A DNA stretch of 64,000 bases from Singulisphaera acidiphila DSM 18658 (GTDB lineage: Bacteria; Planctomycetota; Planctomycetia; Isosphaerales; Isosphaeraceae). Below, one piece after another: positions 11,514 through 20,704 of this stretch (positions within the stretch are counted from its first letter, which is position 1; each line of letters opens with the position of its first letter). The stretch covers positions 1,178,001 to 1,242,000 of the forward strand of contig NC_019892.1 in assembly GCF_000242455.2 (NCBI RefSeq), read 5' to 3'. The translations under genes and the position numbers were made by a program. Below the pieces are notes generated by a model. The model saw only the letters and a list, made by a program, of their open reading frames with translations. It made no database searches and was not told where the DNA came from.

Positions 11514-12533
11514 ATGCAGCTCGGAATGATCGGACTGGGTCGGATGGGGTCGAACATGGTCCGCCGGCTCATTACCGGCGGCCACCATTGCGTGGCCTTC
11601 GACGTTTTCCCCGACGCCGTGGCGGCGGTCGTCAAGGAAGGGGCGACGGGCACGGCTTCGCTCCCTGAGTTCGTCAAGACGTTGGACCAGCCGCGCGTGG
11701 TCTGGCTGATGGTCCCCGCCGCGGTCGTTGACAAGACCCTTCAGGAGCTCGTGCCGCTCCTGGAAGCGGGAGACATCGTGATCGATGGCGGCAACTCCTA
11801 CTACATTGACGACATCCGCCGCGCCGGTGAGCTGAAAGCCGAGGGTTTGCACTACGTCGACGTCGGCACCAGCGGCGGAGTCTGGGGCTTGGAGCGGGGC
11901 TACTGCATGATGATCGGTGGCGAATCGCCGGTCGTGTCCCACCTCGATCCGATTTTCCGGACGCTGGCCCCGCCGATCGACTCGGTGCCGAGCACTCCGG
12001 GACGCGAGGCGCTGGGGGGGACCGCCGAGCACGGCTATCTCCACTGCGGGCCTAGCGGCGCGGGGCATTTCGTCAAGATGGTCCACAACGGGATCGAGTA
12101 CGGGATCATGGCCGCCTATGCCGAGGGCATGGCGATTCTGAATCATGCGAATATCGGCAAACGCCATCATGAAGTCGATGCCGAGACGACCCCCCTGCGC
12201 AATCCTGAGCACTATCAATACGACATCAATGTCCGCGACGTGGCCGAGGTCTGGCGGCGGGGGAGCGTGATCTCCTCATGGCTGCTCGACCTGACGGCGT
12301 CCGCCCTGCTCAAGGATCCGGCCCTCGCGAAGTTCTCAGGGCGGGTGTCGGACTCCGGCGAGGGGCGATGGACCGTCAAGGCCGCCATCGACGAGGCCGT
12401 GCCGGCCCCCGTCTTGACCACCGCGCTCTTCGAGCGATTCTACTCGCGGGGCGAGTCCGACTTCGCCGATAAGCTGCTCTCGGCCTTACGCTACGAGTTC
12501 GGTGGTCATGTTGAGAAACCGGCGGGCTCATGA
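11514..12533 (+). CDS. gnd: 6-phosphogluconate dehydrogenase (short, decarboxylating)
   Basis: A 339-residue enzyme with an N-terminal Rossmann fold ([11 protein letters not shown]) and the substrate loop [38 protein letters not shown] carries the catalytic Lys. It belongs to the short NAD-preferring type (about 300-340 residues) rather than the 470-residue type. The start at 11514 is chosen because AGGAGAGG lies immediately upstream; an earlier GTG at 11463 has no ribosome site and adds a charged tail before the Rossmann glycine loop. It converts 6-phosphogluconate to ribulose 5-phosphate and CO2. Neither glucose-6-phosphate dehydrogenase nor lactonase is encoded beside it. Confidence 0.93.
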   Translation: MQLGMIGLGRMGSNMVRRLITGGHHCVAFDVFPDAVAAVVKEGATGTASLPEFVKTLDQPRVVWLMVPAAVVDKTLQELVPLLEAGDIVIDGGNSYYIDDIRRAGELKAEGLHYVDVGTSGGVWGLERGYCMMIGGESPVVSHLDPIFRTLAPPIDSVPSTPGREALGGTAEHGYLHCGPSGAGHFVKMVHNGIEYGIMAAYAEGMAILNHANIGKRHHEVDAETTPLRNPEHYQYDINVRDVAEVWRRGSVISSWLLDLTASALLKDPALAKFSGRVSDSGEGRWTVKAAIDEAVPAPVLTTALFERFYSRGESDFADKLLSALRYEFGGHVEKPAGS

Positions 12534-12793
12534 TTTGAAGCGAGTGAGGAACAGAGCGCTCCCTTGCCTCTGTTTCAGGCTGCTCGAAACGAACGGCGCA
12601 GCGAACCGATCGGCGTTGCGATCCGTACGACCCTTACCGGGGGAAATCTCGAGGCTGGCATTGGGGCCGCGCATGGGATAGACTTATGCCAGATCTGCAT
12701 GCTTTCCCCTGACTTTCCCGCCCGCTCACGCTCGAGGTGAGGAGGATGGGGCTTGCCCACTCCGCCCGCCCGTTGCGACATTGAGGTTCCGTC

Positions 12794-15700
12794 ATGAAGC
12801 GAAACGCCGTATTCGGGGCTGCACTGCTCCTTGCGATCGTGCCAGCAGCATCATGGGCGGCCCAGGGCGACGGCATCATTGAGTATAATCGTGATATCCG
12901 GCCGATCCTGGCCGAGAACTGCTTCGCTTGCCACGGACCCGACAGCGCCAGCCGCAAGGCCGATCTGCGTCTGGACCAACGCGATGCCGCCGTCAAGGCC
13001 GGCGCTCTCACGCCGGGCGACCTCAACGGCAGCGAGCTGATCCAGCGGATCCATACGGACGATCGGGATGAGGTCATGCCTCCCCCCTCGACTAAGAAGA
13101 CGCTGACGGCCGAGCAGAAGCAGATCCTCAAGCGCTGGGTGGAGTCGGGCGCGGAGTATCAGCCGCACTGGTCCCTGATCGCGCCGACGCGACCCGAGCC
13201 GCCGGCCGTCAAGAACGAGTCGTGGGTTCGGAACCCGATCGATCGTTTCGTCCTGGCCAAGCTGGAAGCGGCCGGCCTGGCCCCCGCGCCCGAGGCCGAT
13301 CGCCGGACCTTGGCCCGACGCCTCAGCCTCGACCTGACCGGTCTGCCGCCCAGCCCGGCCATGGTCGAAGCCTTCGTGCGCGACCAGGCCCCGGACGCCT
13401 ACGAGCGGTTAGTCGATCAATTGATGACCTCGGCGCACTGGGGCGAGCATCGCGGCCGCTACTGGCTCGACGCCGCGCGATACGCCGATACGCATGGTAT
13501 CCACTTCGATAACTATCGAGAAATGTGGTCCTATCGCGACTGGGTGCTCAAAGCCTTTAACCGCAACCTGCCGTTCGATCAGTTCACGCTTGAGCAGCTT
13601 GCCGGCGACCTGCTCCCCAACCCGACGCTAGACCAGCAAGTGGCATCGGGCTTCAATCGCTGCAACATCACCAGTAATGAAGGGGGCTTGATCGACGAGG
13701 AATACCTTGTCCTCTACGCCCGCGACCGGACTGAGACCACCTCGTTGGTCTGGCTCGGGCTGACGACCGGTTGCGCGGTCTGCCACGACCACAAGTTCGA
13801 TCCGATCAGCCAGAAAGAGTTCTACTCGCTGGCGGCCTTCTTCAATAACACGACGCAGGGGGCCAGGGATGGGAATATCAAGGATACGCCCCCGATTGTC
13901 GTCGTGCCCCGATCCGAAGACCAGCCGCGCTGGGCCGACCTCAAGGCCAAGATCGTCGAGACCAAACAGAAGGCAGAAGCACGCAAGCCAGCGGCCCGCG
14001 CGGAGTTCGACCAGTGGCTCGCCTCGACTTCGCCCCTCGCGATCTCCTCGTTGATCCCGGGCGACGGACTTCGGTTCCACGCGCTCCTGGCCGAAGGGAG
14101 CGGGAACACCTTGTATGTAGCAGCCGATGGCCGACCGAAAGCCGTGCCCGCCCCCGCCGCCGCATGGAGCCCGGGGCACGTCGCGGCGAAGGCGTTCCGG
14201 AGCCAGGCGGAGGGGGTGGTTCAGGTGCCCGAGGCGGGCGACTTCGACAAGGGGCAGCCTTTCTCCTATGGTGCCTGGGTCAAGATCCCCAAGGCCGACG
14301 CGACCGGCGCGATCATGGCCCGGATGGACGACCAGCATGACTTCAGCGGCTGGGATCTCTGGTTTGAGAACGGGCGAATCGGCACGCACATCATTCAGAA
14401 GTGGCCGGGCAAGGCCCTCAAGGTTCTCGCCAAGGCTCAGCCCAAGGCGGGCGAGTGGGCCCATCTGCTCGCCACCTACGACGGCTCCGGCAAGGCTGCG
14501 GGCGTCAAGCTCTACATCAACGGTCTGCCGCAAGAGCCTGAAGTGAAGGCCGATACCCTGAACGACGGTTCGATCCATACGGACGTTCCGTTCAAGCTGG
14601 CGCAGCGACAAGCGACGTCGCCGCTCGTGGGCCTGGAGCTTCAGGACGTGCGGATCTACGGCCGAGCGCTCCCTTCGGAGGAGGTGGGCCGCCTGGCAAT
14701 GACCACCCGCGCGGTTTGGCTGGCCGAGAACTCCACCACCCGGACCAGTGCCGAGAAGGATGAGCTCTACACCTGGTGGCTCCCCTCCTTCGACGTCGAG
14801 TACAGCCAGCTCACGGCGGCCGTCGCCGGGTTCGAGCAGGAGAACGCGGCGATCCTGGCGCGGGCCACGGTTGCTCACGTGATGCACGAGCGTAGCGAAG
14901 CGGCGATGGCCTTCATCCTGTACCGTGGCGATTACGACAAGCGACGTGATCAGGTCACTCCCGAGACGCCCGCCGTGCTGCCCCCGATGCCGGCCGACCT
15001 GCCGCGCAACCGGCTTGGCCTGGCGCAGTGGCTGCTCCGGCCTGAGCACCCGCTCACGGCCCGGGTGACCGTCAACCGGTTCTGGCAGGAGGTGTTCGGG
15101 ACCGGCCTGGTTCGGACGACGGGCGACTTCGGCGTGACCGGCGAGACACCCTCACACCCTGAACTCCTCGACTGGCTCGCCCTCGATTTCCGCGAGCGGG
15201 GCTGGGACGTCAAGTCGTTCTTCAAGACGCTGGTCACGTCGGCCGCGTATCGGCAGTCGGCCCTGGTTTCGCCCGAGAAACTGGCCAAGGATCCGGCGAA
15301 CCGGATGCTTTCACGCGGACCGCGGTTCCGGATGGACGCCGAGATGGTCCGCGACTACGCCCTGGCCGCCGGTGGCCTCCTGGTCGAGACGCTCGGCGGT
15401 CCGAGCGTGAGGCCGTATCAGCCCGAAGGGGTCTGGGAAGCCGTGGCGATGATCGGCAGCGACACGCGCGATTACGCTCGTGACGCCGGTGACAAGCTCT
15501 ATCGTCGGAGCCTCTACACCTTCTGGAAACGTGCTGCGCCTCCTGCATCAATGGATATCTTCAATGCACCGAGCCGCGAGGTCTGTACTGTCCGCCGCGA
15601 ACGGACGAATACCCCTTTGCAGGCGCTCGTGACCCTCAACGATCCGCAGTTCATCGAGTCCGCGCGAAACCTGGCTCAGCTTGCGATCAAAGGGGGGGGA

Positions 15701-15955
15701 ACGTCGGTCGAGAGTCGCGCCGAGTTCATGGCCATGCGGCTGATGGCCCGGCCACTCCGCCCCGAGGAGGGGCAAGTGATCCAGGCTGCTTTCGAGGAAC
15801 TGTTTGCCTATTACCAGGCGAATCCGAAGGATGCGAGCGAGCTGATTGCCGTCGGCGAATCGAAGCCCGACCCCGCGCTCGACCCGGCTGTCCTGGCGGC
15901 CTGGACCATGACGGCCAACGAGCTGATGAACCTCGACGAAGTTCTCAATAAATAA
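12794..15955 (+). CDS. PSD1 planctomycete cytochrome-c protein with LamG domain (DUF1549/DUF1553)
   Basis: A 1053-residue exported protein: signal peptide 1-22 and planctomycete cytochrome-c domain with CFACH (43-47) followed by the typical KADLRLDQRDAA. DUF1549 spans about 130-350 (LARRLSLDLTGLPP, YWLDAARYADTHG) and contains a second haem-like site CAVCHDHKFDPI. A LamG/concanavalin-like jelly roll lies at about 440-640 and DUF1553 at about 735-1000 (NRFWQEVFGTGLVRTTGDFG, ERTNTPLQALVTLNDPQFIE). It is immediately followed, on the same strand, by a Tat-exported DUF1501 protein, the standard planctomycete pairing. A role in periplasmic or surface polysaccharide processing is widely suspected but unproven. 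Confidence 0.93.
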   Translation: MKRNAVFGAALLLAIVPAASWAAQGDGIIEYNRDIRPILAENCFACHGPDSASRKADLRLDQRDAAVKAGALTPGDLNGSELIQRIHTDDRDEVMPPPSTKKTLTAEQKQILKRWVESGAEYQPHWSLIAPTRPEPPAVKNESWVRNPIDRFVLAKLEAAGLAPAPEADRRTLARRLSLDLTGLPPSPAMVEAFVRDQAPDAYERLVDQLMTSAHWGEHRGRYWLDAARYADTHGIHFDNYREMWSYRDWVLKAFNRNLPFDQFTLEQLAGDLLPNPTLDQQVASGFNRCNITSNEGGLIDEEYLVLYARDRTETTSLVWLGLTTGCAVCHDHKFDPISQKEFYSLAAFFNNTTQGARDGNIKDTPPIVVVPRSEDQPRWADLKAKIVETKQKAEARKPAARAEFDQWLASTSPLAISSLIPGDGLRFHALLAEGSGNTLYVAADGRPKAVPAPAAAWSPGHVAAKAFRSQAEGVVQVPEAGDFDKGQPFSYGAWVKIPKADATGAIMARMDDQHDFSGWDLWFENGRIGTHIIQKWPGKALKVLAKAQPKAGEWAHLLATYDGSGKAAGVKLYINGLPQEPEVKADTLNDGSIHTDVPFKLAQRQATSPLVGLELQDVRIYGRALPSEEVGRLAMTTRAVWLAENSTTRTSAEKDELYTWWLPSFDVEYSQLTAAVAGFEQENAAILARATVAHVMHERSEAAMAFILYRGDYDKRRDQVTPETPAVLPPMPADLPRNRLGLAQWLLRPEHPLTARVTVNRFWQEVFGTGLVRTTGDFGVTGETPSHPELLDWLALDFRERGWDVKSFFKTLVTSAAYRQSALVSPEKLAKDPANRMLSRGPRFRMDAEMVRDYALAAGGLLVETLGGPSVRPYQPEGVWEAVAMIGSDTRDYARDAGDKLYRRSLYTFWKRAAPPASMDIFNAPSREVCTVRRERTNTPLQALVTLNDPQFIESARNLAQLAIKGGGTSVESRAEFMAMRLMARPLRPEEGQVIQAAFEELFAYYQANPKDASELIAVGESKPDPALDPAVLAAWTMTANELMNLDEVLNK

Positions 15956-16046
15956 GTGTCGGGTGGGCCTGGTTCTCATCCCTTTTTGCTTCTTTTTCTG
16001 TGCCCCCGACAGGCGAGCTATCCCTTTTTTTGCGGAGGAACGTGCG

Positions 16047-17516
16047 ATGAGTCTCTTTCAGGAATGGGTTCGCTACGAGACGCGCCGCCAGTTCTTCGGC
16101 CGGGGGGCGAACGCGGTCGGCATGGCTGCGCTCGCCTCACTCGCGGGGATCGGCCGTGGCGCGGGGGCGGGGGCAGCGTCGATCGAGAAGGATACGCAGC
16201 AAGCGATCCTGACTCACTTCGCTCCCAAGGCGAAGCATGTCATCTACCTTCACATGGTCGGCGGCCCTTCGCAGCTCGACCTCTACGACCACAAGCCGAC
16301 GATGAAGGAATGGTACGATAAGGACCTGCCCGAGTCGGTCCGCAAAGGCCAGCGGCTGACGACCATGACCTCGGGGCAGAAGCGGTTCCCGATCGCTCCG
16401 TCGATGTACAAATTCTCGCAGCATGGTCAGAGCGGGATGTCGGTCTCTGAGCTGCTTCCGTATACGTCGAAGATGGTTGACGACATGTGCTTCATCCGAA
16501 GCATGAACACTGAGGCGATCAACCACGAGCCGGCGATCAGCTACATGCAGACCGGGAATCAGATCACCGGCCGCCCTTGCCTGGGGTCGTGGGTCTCGTA
16601 CGGCCTGGGGTCGCTCAACGACGACTTGCCGACGTTCGTCGTGTTGGTCGCCAAGCCGAGCAACACCGAGCAGGTGCAGGCGATCTCCGCGCGGCTCTGG
16701 TCGTCGGGCTACCTGCCGGGAGAGCACGCGGGCGTCTCGTTCCGGAGTGGGGGGGACCCGATCCTCTATATCAACAACCCCCCCGGCGTCCCTTCGACGA
16801 TTCGTCGCAAGATGCTCGACGGCCTGCGATCGCTCAACGAGATGACGTACCAGTCGCTGGGTGACCCGGAGACACACACCCGGATCCAGCAGTACGAACT
16901 CGCGTTTCGGATGCAGGCGAGCGTCCCCGACCTGACGGCCGTCAACAACGAGTCGGCCCTGACCTACAAGCTCTATGGTGAAGAGGCCAAGAAGCCGGGC
17001 AGCTTCGCCCATACCGTGCTCCTGGCACGTCGGATGGTGGAGCGCGGCGTGCGGTTCATTCAGGTCTACCATAACAATTGGGACACCCACGGCAACGTGG
17101 CGGGCCGTCTGCCGAGCCAGTGCAAGGACGTCGATCAGCCGTGCTGGGGGCTCATCCAGGACCTCAAGCAGCGCGGCCTGCTTGACGAGACACTGGTTAT
17201 CTGGGGCGGCGAGTTTGGCCGGACGATCTACTCACAAGGGGGCCTGTCCACCACGAACTACGGCCGCGATCACCATCCACGCTGCTTCACGATGTGGATG
17301 GCCGGCGGTGGCGCGAAGCCGGGGATGGTCTACGGCGAGACGGACGACTTCTCCTACAACATCGTCAAGGATCCGGTCCACATCCGCGACTTCCACGCCA
17401 CCGTCCTCCGTCTGCTCGGCTACGACCACGAACGGTTCACCTATCGCTATCAAGGCCTCGACCAGAAGCTGACCGGCGTTGAGCAGGCACACGTCATCAC
17501 ACCGCTCCTGGCCTGA
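16047..17516 (+). CDS. DUF1501 protein, Tat-exported (pair 1)
   Basis: The 489-residue protein starts at the ATG at 16047, which follows GCGGAGGAA; an upstream in-frame ATG at 15963 would place a Phe-rich segment before the export signal. A twin-arginine motif RRQFFGRG at the N-terminus precedes a hydrophobic stretch. The DUF1501 core, related to the alkaline-phosphatase/sulfatase fold, shows the hallmark HLHMVGGPSQLD-like block, FIRSMNTEAINHEPA, LVIWGGEFGRT and DHHPRCFTMWMAGGG. It lies 91 bases after its PSD1 partner. DUF1501 proteins nearly always sit beside DUF1549/DUF1553 proteins in planctomycetes, implying joint function; the reaction is unknown. Confidence 0.92.
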   Translation: MSLFQEWVRYETRRQFFGRGANAVGMAALASLAGIGRGAGAGAASIEKDTQQAILTHFAPKAKHVIYLHMVGGPSQLDLYDHKPTMKEWYDKDLPESVRKGQRLTTMTSGQKRFPIAPSMYKFSQHGQSGMSVSELLPYTSKMVDDMCFIRSMNTEAINHEPAISYMQTGNQITGRPCLGSWVSYGLGSLNDDLPTFVVLVAKPSNTEQVQAISARLWSSGYLPGEHAGVSFRSGGDPILYINNPPGVPSTIRRKMLDGLRSLNEMTYQSLGDPETHTRIQQYELAFRMQASVPDLTAVNNESALTYKLYGEEAKKPGSFAHTVLLARRMVERGVRFIQVYHNNWDTHGNVAGRLPSQCKDVDQPCWGLIQDLKQRGLLDETLVIWGGEFGRTIYSQGGLSTTNYGRDHHPRCFTMWMAGGGAKPGMVYGETDDFSYNIVKDPVHIRDFHATVLRLLGYDHERFTYRYQGLDQKLTGVEQAHVITPLLA

Positions 17517-17615
17517 TCGCCGGTGAGAACGAAGCGTATCGACGAAATGGATTATGTCGGGCTCGTAATAATTGGCGATTGTTGATCAAATGGTGGGTGC
17601 GGCCTACCATTTTTT

Positions 17616-17840
17616 GTAGCCCCGAAGGGGCGGCCGTCAGAGTTGGCTTACTCGCTTGACGGTCGCCCCTTCGGGGCTGCAAAGAATTCTGATTTGAGCT
17701 TGTCTTGTTCCCAGGGGCTTGCGCCCCTGGCTATTGACGGTCGCCCTTTCGGGGCTAAAAAAAATTGATTTTAACACATCTTGTTTCTGTCGGCTTGCGT
17801 CCCTGGCTAGGAACGGGTGCCCCTTCGTAGCTGCGGAAAA
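17616..17840. repeat. Cluster of four REP-like palindromic units
   Basis: The core TGACGGTCGCCCCTTCGGGGCT occurs at 17657-17678, nearly unchanged at 17735-17756, degenerate at 17807-17832, and in inverted form at 17618-17639. The last two are each preceded by a second motif: CCAGGGGCTTGCGCCCCTGGCTA (17711-17733) and its decayed copy (17787-17809). Each core folds on CCCCTTCGGGG or an equivalent. Spacing between the last two copies is about 75 bases, as in a duplicated REP unit. Confidence 0.75.
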
Positions 17841-17847
17841 CTTGTGG

Positions 17848-17853
17848 TATAGT
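17848..17853 (+). promoter_or_regulatory. Possible -10 box for the GH2 gene
   Basis: TATAGT lies 54 bases before the start codon. A weak TTCGTA at 17824-17829, 18 bases upstream, could serve as -35 but overlaps the last repeat unit. Confidence 0.3.
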
Positions 17854-17906
17854 GGGATCCCCATCGTGCGAGGAGTCTGGCAAGGTCGCTGAGAGGAACC
17901 ACGAAC

Positions 17907-20180
17907 ATGAATGCCAAACGAGTGGCCATCCTGTGGCTTGGGTTGGCCGTGGGATCAGGGTTGAGCCTGGTCCGTGCGGCGGAATGGAAGCCGAAGTCAG
18001 GGCCGTTAACGACCCGTTGGGCGAAGGACGTTCATCCTGAACGGGTCCATCCCGAGTACCCTCGACCGCAACTGGTCCGTAAGGACTGGCTCAACCTCAA
18101 CGGGCTCTGGCAACTCGGTTTCGGCAAGGAGGGGGAGGCCCCTCCGGTTGGAGGAAAGGCCCTCGACGAGCAAATTCTCGTCCCCTTCCCGGTTGAGTCG
18201 GCCCTTTCGGGGGTGATGAAGCATGCGGATCGGCTCTGGTATCGGCGGACCTTCGAGGTGCCCAAGGCCTGGAACGGCCAGCGCGTGCTTCTCCACTTCG
18301 GTGCGGTCGACTGGGAAGCGACCGTCTGGGTCAATGGCAAGGAACTGGGGACTCACCGGGGCGGTTACGACCCCTTCGACCTCGACGTGACCGACGCCTT
18401 GAAACCAGGCGGCGACCAGGAACTGATCGTCAGGGTCTTCGACCCGACCGATCAAGGGACCCAACCACGCGGCAAGCAGGTCCTCAACCCCGATGGTATC
18501 TACTATACGCCGACCACCGGGATCTGGCAGACCGTTTGGCTCGAACCGGTTTCCCCCACGCGGATCAAAGCACTACGGATCGTGCCCGACGTCGACGGCG
18601 GCAAGGCGCGGGTCACGGTCGAGGGTGCGGGGGACGATGCGGGGCTCACGGCTGAGGTTGTCGCCCTCGACGGCGAGACGACCGTCGCCAGCGCCCGAGG
18701 GAGCGTCGGTCAGCCGATCGAACTTCCCATTGCTCAGGCAAAACTGTGGTCTCCCGAGAGCCCGTTCCTGTACGACTTGCGCGTGGACTTGAAGCGAGAG
18801 GGGCAAGTCATCGACTCGGCCACGAGTTACTTCGGGATGCGGAAGGTCGCGCTGGGGCCGGACGAGAAGGGAGTTACGAGGCTCCTGGTCAACGGCAAGT
18901 TCGTCTTCCAGGTCGGTCCTCTGGACCAAGGGTTCTGGCCCGACGGGCTCTACACGGCGCCGACGGATGAGGCGCTGCGGTACGACATCGAGATTACCAA
19001 GAAGCTTGGCTATAACACGACGCGCAAGCATGTCAAAGTCGAACCCGATCGCTGGTACTACTGGTGCGACCGCCTGGGCCTGCTGGTCTGGCAGGACATG
19101 CCGTCGGGAGACAAGAGCATCGCACCGGGCAAGCCGGACCTGGTGCGGACGCCGGAGTCCGCGAAGCAGTACGAGGTCGAGCTCAGGGCGATGATTGATT
19201 CGTTCGCGAACCATCCGAGCATCATTATGTGGGTGGTCTTCAACGAAGGCTGGGGGCAGTTCGAGACCGCACGGATGACCGCCCTGACGAAGTCGCTCGA
19301 CCCTTCGAGACTGGCCAATGGCGCGAGCGGTTGGAACGACCATCCCGGGGTGGGGGACCTTCATGACATCCACGTTTACCCTGGCCCGGCCGCCCCTCCG
19401 ACCGAGCCCAAGCGCGCAGCCGTGCTCGGCGAGTTCGGTGGGCTCGGGCTTGGCGTTGACGGCCACACCTGGACCGAGAAGACCTGGGGCTATCGCGGGG
19501 CCGCCAGCAAGGACGACCTGACCCGCAAGTATGAACGCCTGCTTCAGCGTTCGTGGAACTTGCAGGAGTCGGCTGGCCTGAGCGCGGCGATCTATACCCA
19601 GATCACCGACGTCGAAACCGAGGCCAACGGCCTCCTGACCTATGATCGGGAGGTCATCAAGGTCGACGTCGCGCGGGTGGCCGCTGTGAACAACGGGACG
19701 TTCACCACCGTCCTCGAAGAACGGGAAGTCGTCCCGACCTCTCGAGAAACGCCACAGGAGTGGAGTTATACTTTCGAGGCTCCGGCGGCGGATTGGTTCC
19801 AGCCCGGCTTCGATGCCTCAGGTTGGAAGGTCGGCCCTGGCGGCTTCGGCACCAAGGGAACCCCCCGTGCGGTCGTTCGCACGAACTGGTCGTCCGCCGA
19901 CATCTGGATTCGCAGGGAGTTTGACTTGCCCGCGACGGACATCGCCAGTCTCGTCCTGGTGGTGCACCACGACGAAGACCTCGAGGTCTATCTCAACGGC
20001 GTGCTCGCCGCCAAGGCGGGTGGGTACGGGACGGAATATGAGGAGATGCCGATCTCGGAGGCCGCTCGGGCGACGCTCCGGCCCGGCAAGAAGAACGTCC
20101 TCGCGGTGCACTGTCATCAAACGGGGGGGGGACAGTACATCGACGTCGGTGTCGGCGAGTTCAAGAGCCGCCCCCGCTGA
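17907..20180 (+). CDS. Glycoside hydrolase family 2 protein, exported
   Basis: A 757-residue exported glycosidase. After a signal peptide (1-25) come the GH2 sugar-binding jelly roll (about 45-220; LLHFGAVDWEATVWVNGKELGTHRGGYDPFDLDVT), an immunoglobulin-like domain (about 225-310) and a TIM barrel (about 310-600). The acid/base Glu is in VVFNEGWGQF (about 447) and the nucleophile Glu in VLGEFGGLG (about 509). A C-terminal beta-sandwich (about 615-757; WIRREFDLPATD, LVLVVHHDEDLEVYLNGV) resembles a carbohydrate-binding jelly roll. Specificity (galactosidase, glucuronidase, mannosidase or other) cannot be assigned. It probably acts in the periplasm on oligosaccharides released by neighbouring surface enzymes. 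Confidence 0.9.
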   Translation: MNAKRVAILWLGLAVGSGLSLVRAAEWKPKSGPLTTRWAKDVHPERVHPEYPRPQLVRKDWLNLNGLWQLGFGKEGEAPPVGGKALDEQILVPFPVESALSGVMKHADRLWYRRTFEVPKAWNGQRVLLHFGAVDWEATVWVNGKELGTHRGGYDPFDLDVTDALKPGGDQELIVRVFDPTDQGTQPRGKQVLNPDGIYYTPTTGIWQTVWLEPVSPTRIKALRIVPDVDGGKARVTVEGAGDDAGLTAEVVALDGETTVASARGSVGQPIELPIAQAKLWSPESPFLYDLRVDLKREGQVIDSATSYFGMRKVALGPDEKGVTRLLVNGKFVFQVGPLDQGFWPDGLYTAPTDEALRYDIEITKKLGYNTTRKHVKVEPDRWYYWCDRLGLLVWQDMPSGDKSIAPGKPDLVRTPESAKQYEVELRAMIDSFANHPSIIMWVVFNEGWGQFETARMTALTKSLDPSRLANGASGWNDHPGVGDLHDIHVYPGPAAPPTEPKRAAVLGEFGGLGLGVDGHTWTEKTWGYRGAASKDDLTRKYERLLQRSWNLQESAGLSAAIYTQITDVETEANGLLTYDREVIKVDVARVAAVNNGTFTTVLEEREVVPTSRETPQEWSYTFEAPAADWFQPGFDASGWKVGPGGFGTKGTPRAVVRTNWSSADIWIRREFDLPATDIASLVLVVHHDEDLEVYLNGVLAAKAGGYGTEYEEMPISEAARATLRPGKKNVLAVHCHQTGGGQYIDVGVGEFKSRPR

Positions 20181-20204
20181 CCGCCTTGGGTGGCCCCATC
20201 GCCA

Positions 20205-20501
20205 TCAAGGGTTGCGGCCGGGCACGCCATTGTGGGTAAACCCGGCCAGGCCGACCTCGGCCTTGGCCGGCTCGCCTCCCCCATTGGCCCGGACCAAATC
20301 GACTCCGATTCCCGCGGGGGGGATAACCTGACCCCGCGGGGTCAGGCTTCGGTCCCTGGCGATGGTTGAGGAATCCTCGCCGGCCCTCGTGGAGCGAAGC
20401 CCCATTCGCCTCTGGCCCGAACAACCGCTGCCGATGACGGCAAAGAGCGCGACGAGAATCGCCCCGCTCCGGAAATCAATCGCGAGCCTCTCCATCGGCA
20501 T
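20205..20501 (-). CDS. Small lipoprotein, unknown function
   Basis: A 98-residue protein with a strong ribosome site (AAGGAGGGG six bases before the ATG at 20501) and a lipoprotein signal peptide: basic start, hydrophobic ILVALFAVIGSGC with the lipobox Cys near residue 27. The mature part is short, glycine-rich and ends about 25 bases from the convergent GH2 gene. Its coding sequence contains a perfect 20-base palindrome (20327-20346), so part of the protein may derive from an inserted repeat. The gene is supported by the ribosome site and lipobox rather than by any known family. Confidence 0.6.
   Translation of the reverse strand: MPMERLAIDFRSGAILVALFAVIGSGCSGQRRMGLRSTRAGEDSSTIARDRSLTPRGQVIPPAGIGVDLVRANGGGEPAKAEVGLAGFTHNGVPGRNP
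20327..20346. repeat. Perfect 20-base palindrome inside the lipoprotein gene
   Basis: CCTGACCCCGCGGGGTCAGG reads the same on both strands without a spacer. It lies in frame in the lipoprotein gene and has the look of a REP-type element. Confidence 0.7.
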
Positions 20502-20704
20502 CGGTCCCCTCCTTGTGTATCAGTCGCTCCGCCGGATCAATCCACGTCTCTGCCTTTTTTACGTCTGCGCAATTACCCTCGTCTTGGAAGTGGGGCTGAC
20601 TTCAGCCACATTGGGGAATTTGCAGAATTCGGCCTCTTTGCGGATTGCCTTGCTTGTCTGATTTCTCCAGAGTGTTCAGTTCGTGAAACGCGTGGCCTCC
20701 ACGG

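Larger units (their letters stand above)
17517..17906. other. Intergenic region with REP-like hairpin cluster before the GH2 gene
   Basis: The 390 bases between the DUF1501 and GH2 genes contain four related palindromic units (listed separately) and are visibly poorer in GC between units. The last 55 bases hold a likely -10 box for the GH2 gene. Confidence 0.7.

Noticed and set aside
17616..17840. CRISPR array
   Set aside because: The units differ in orientation and sequence, have no constant-length unique spacers, and each is self-palindromic, so they are REP-like rather than CRISPR. No cas genes are nearby.
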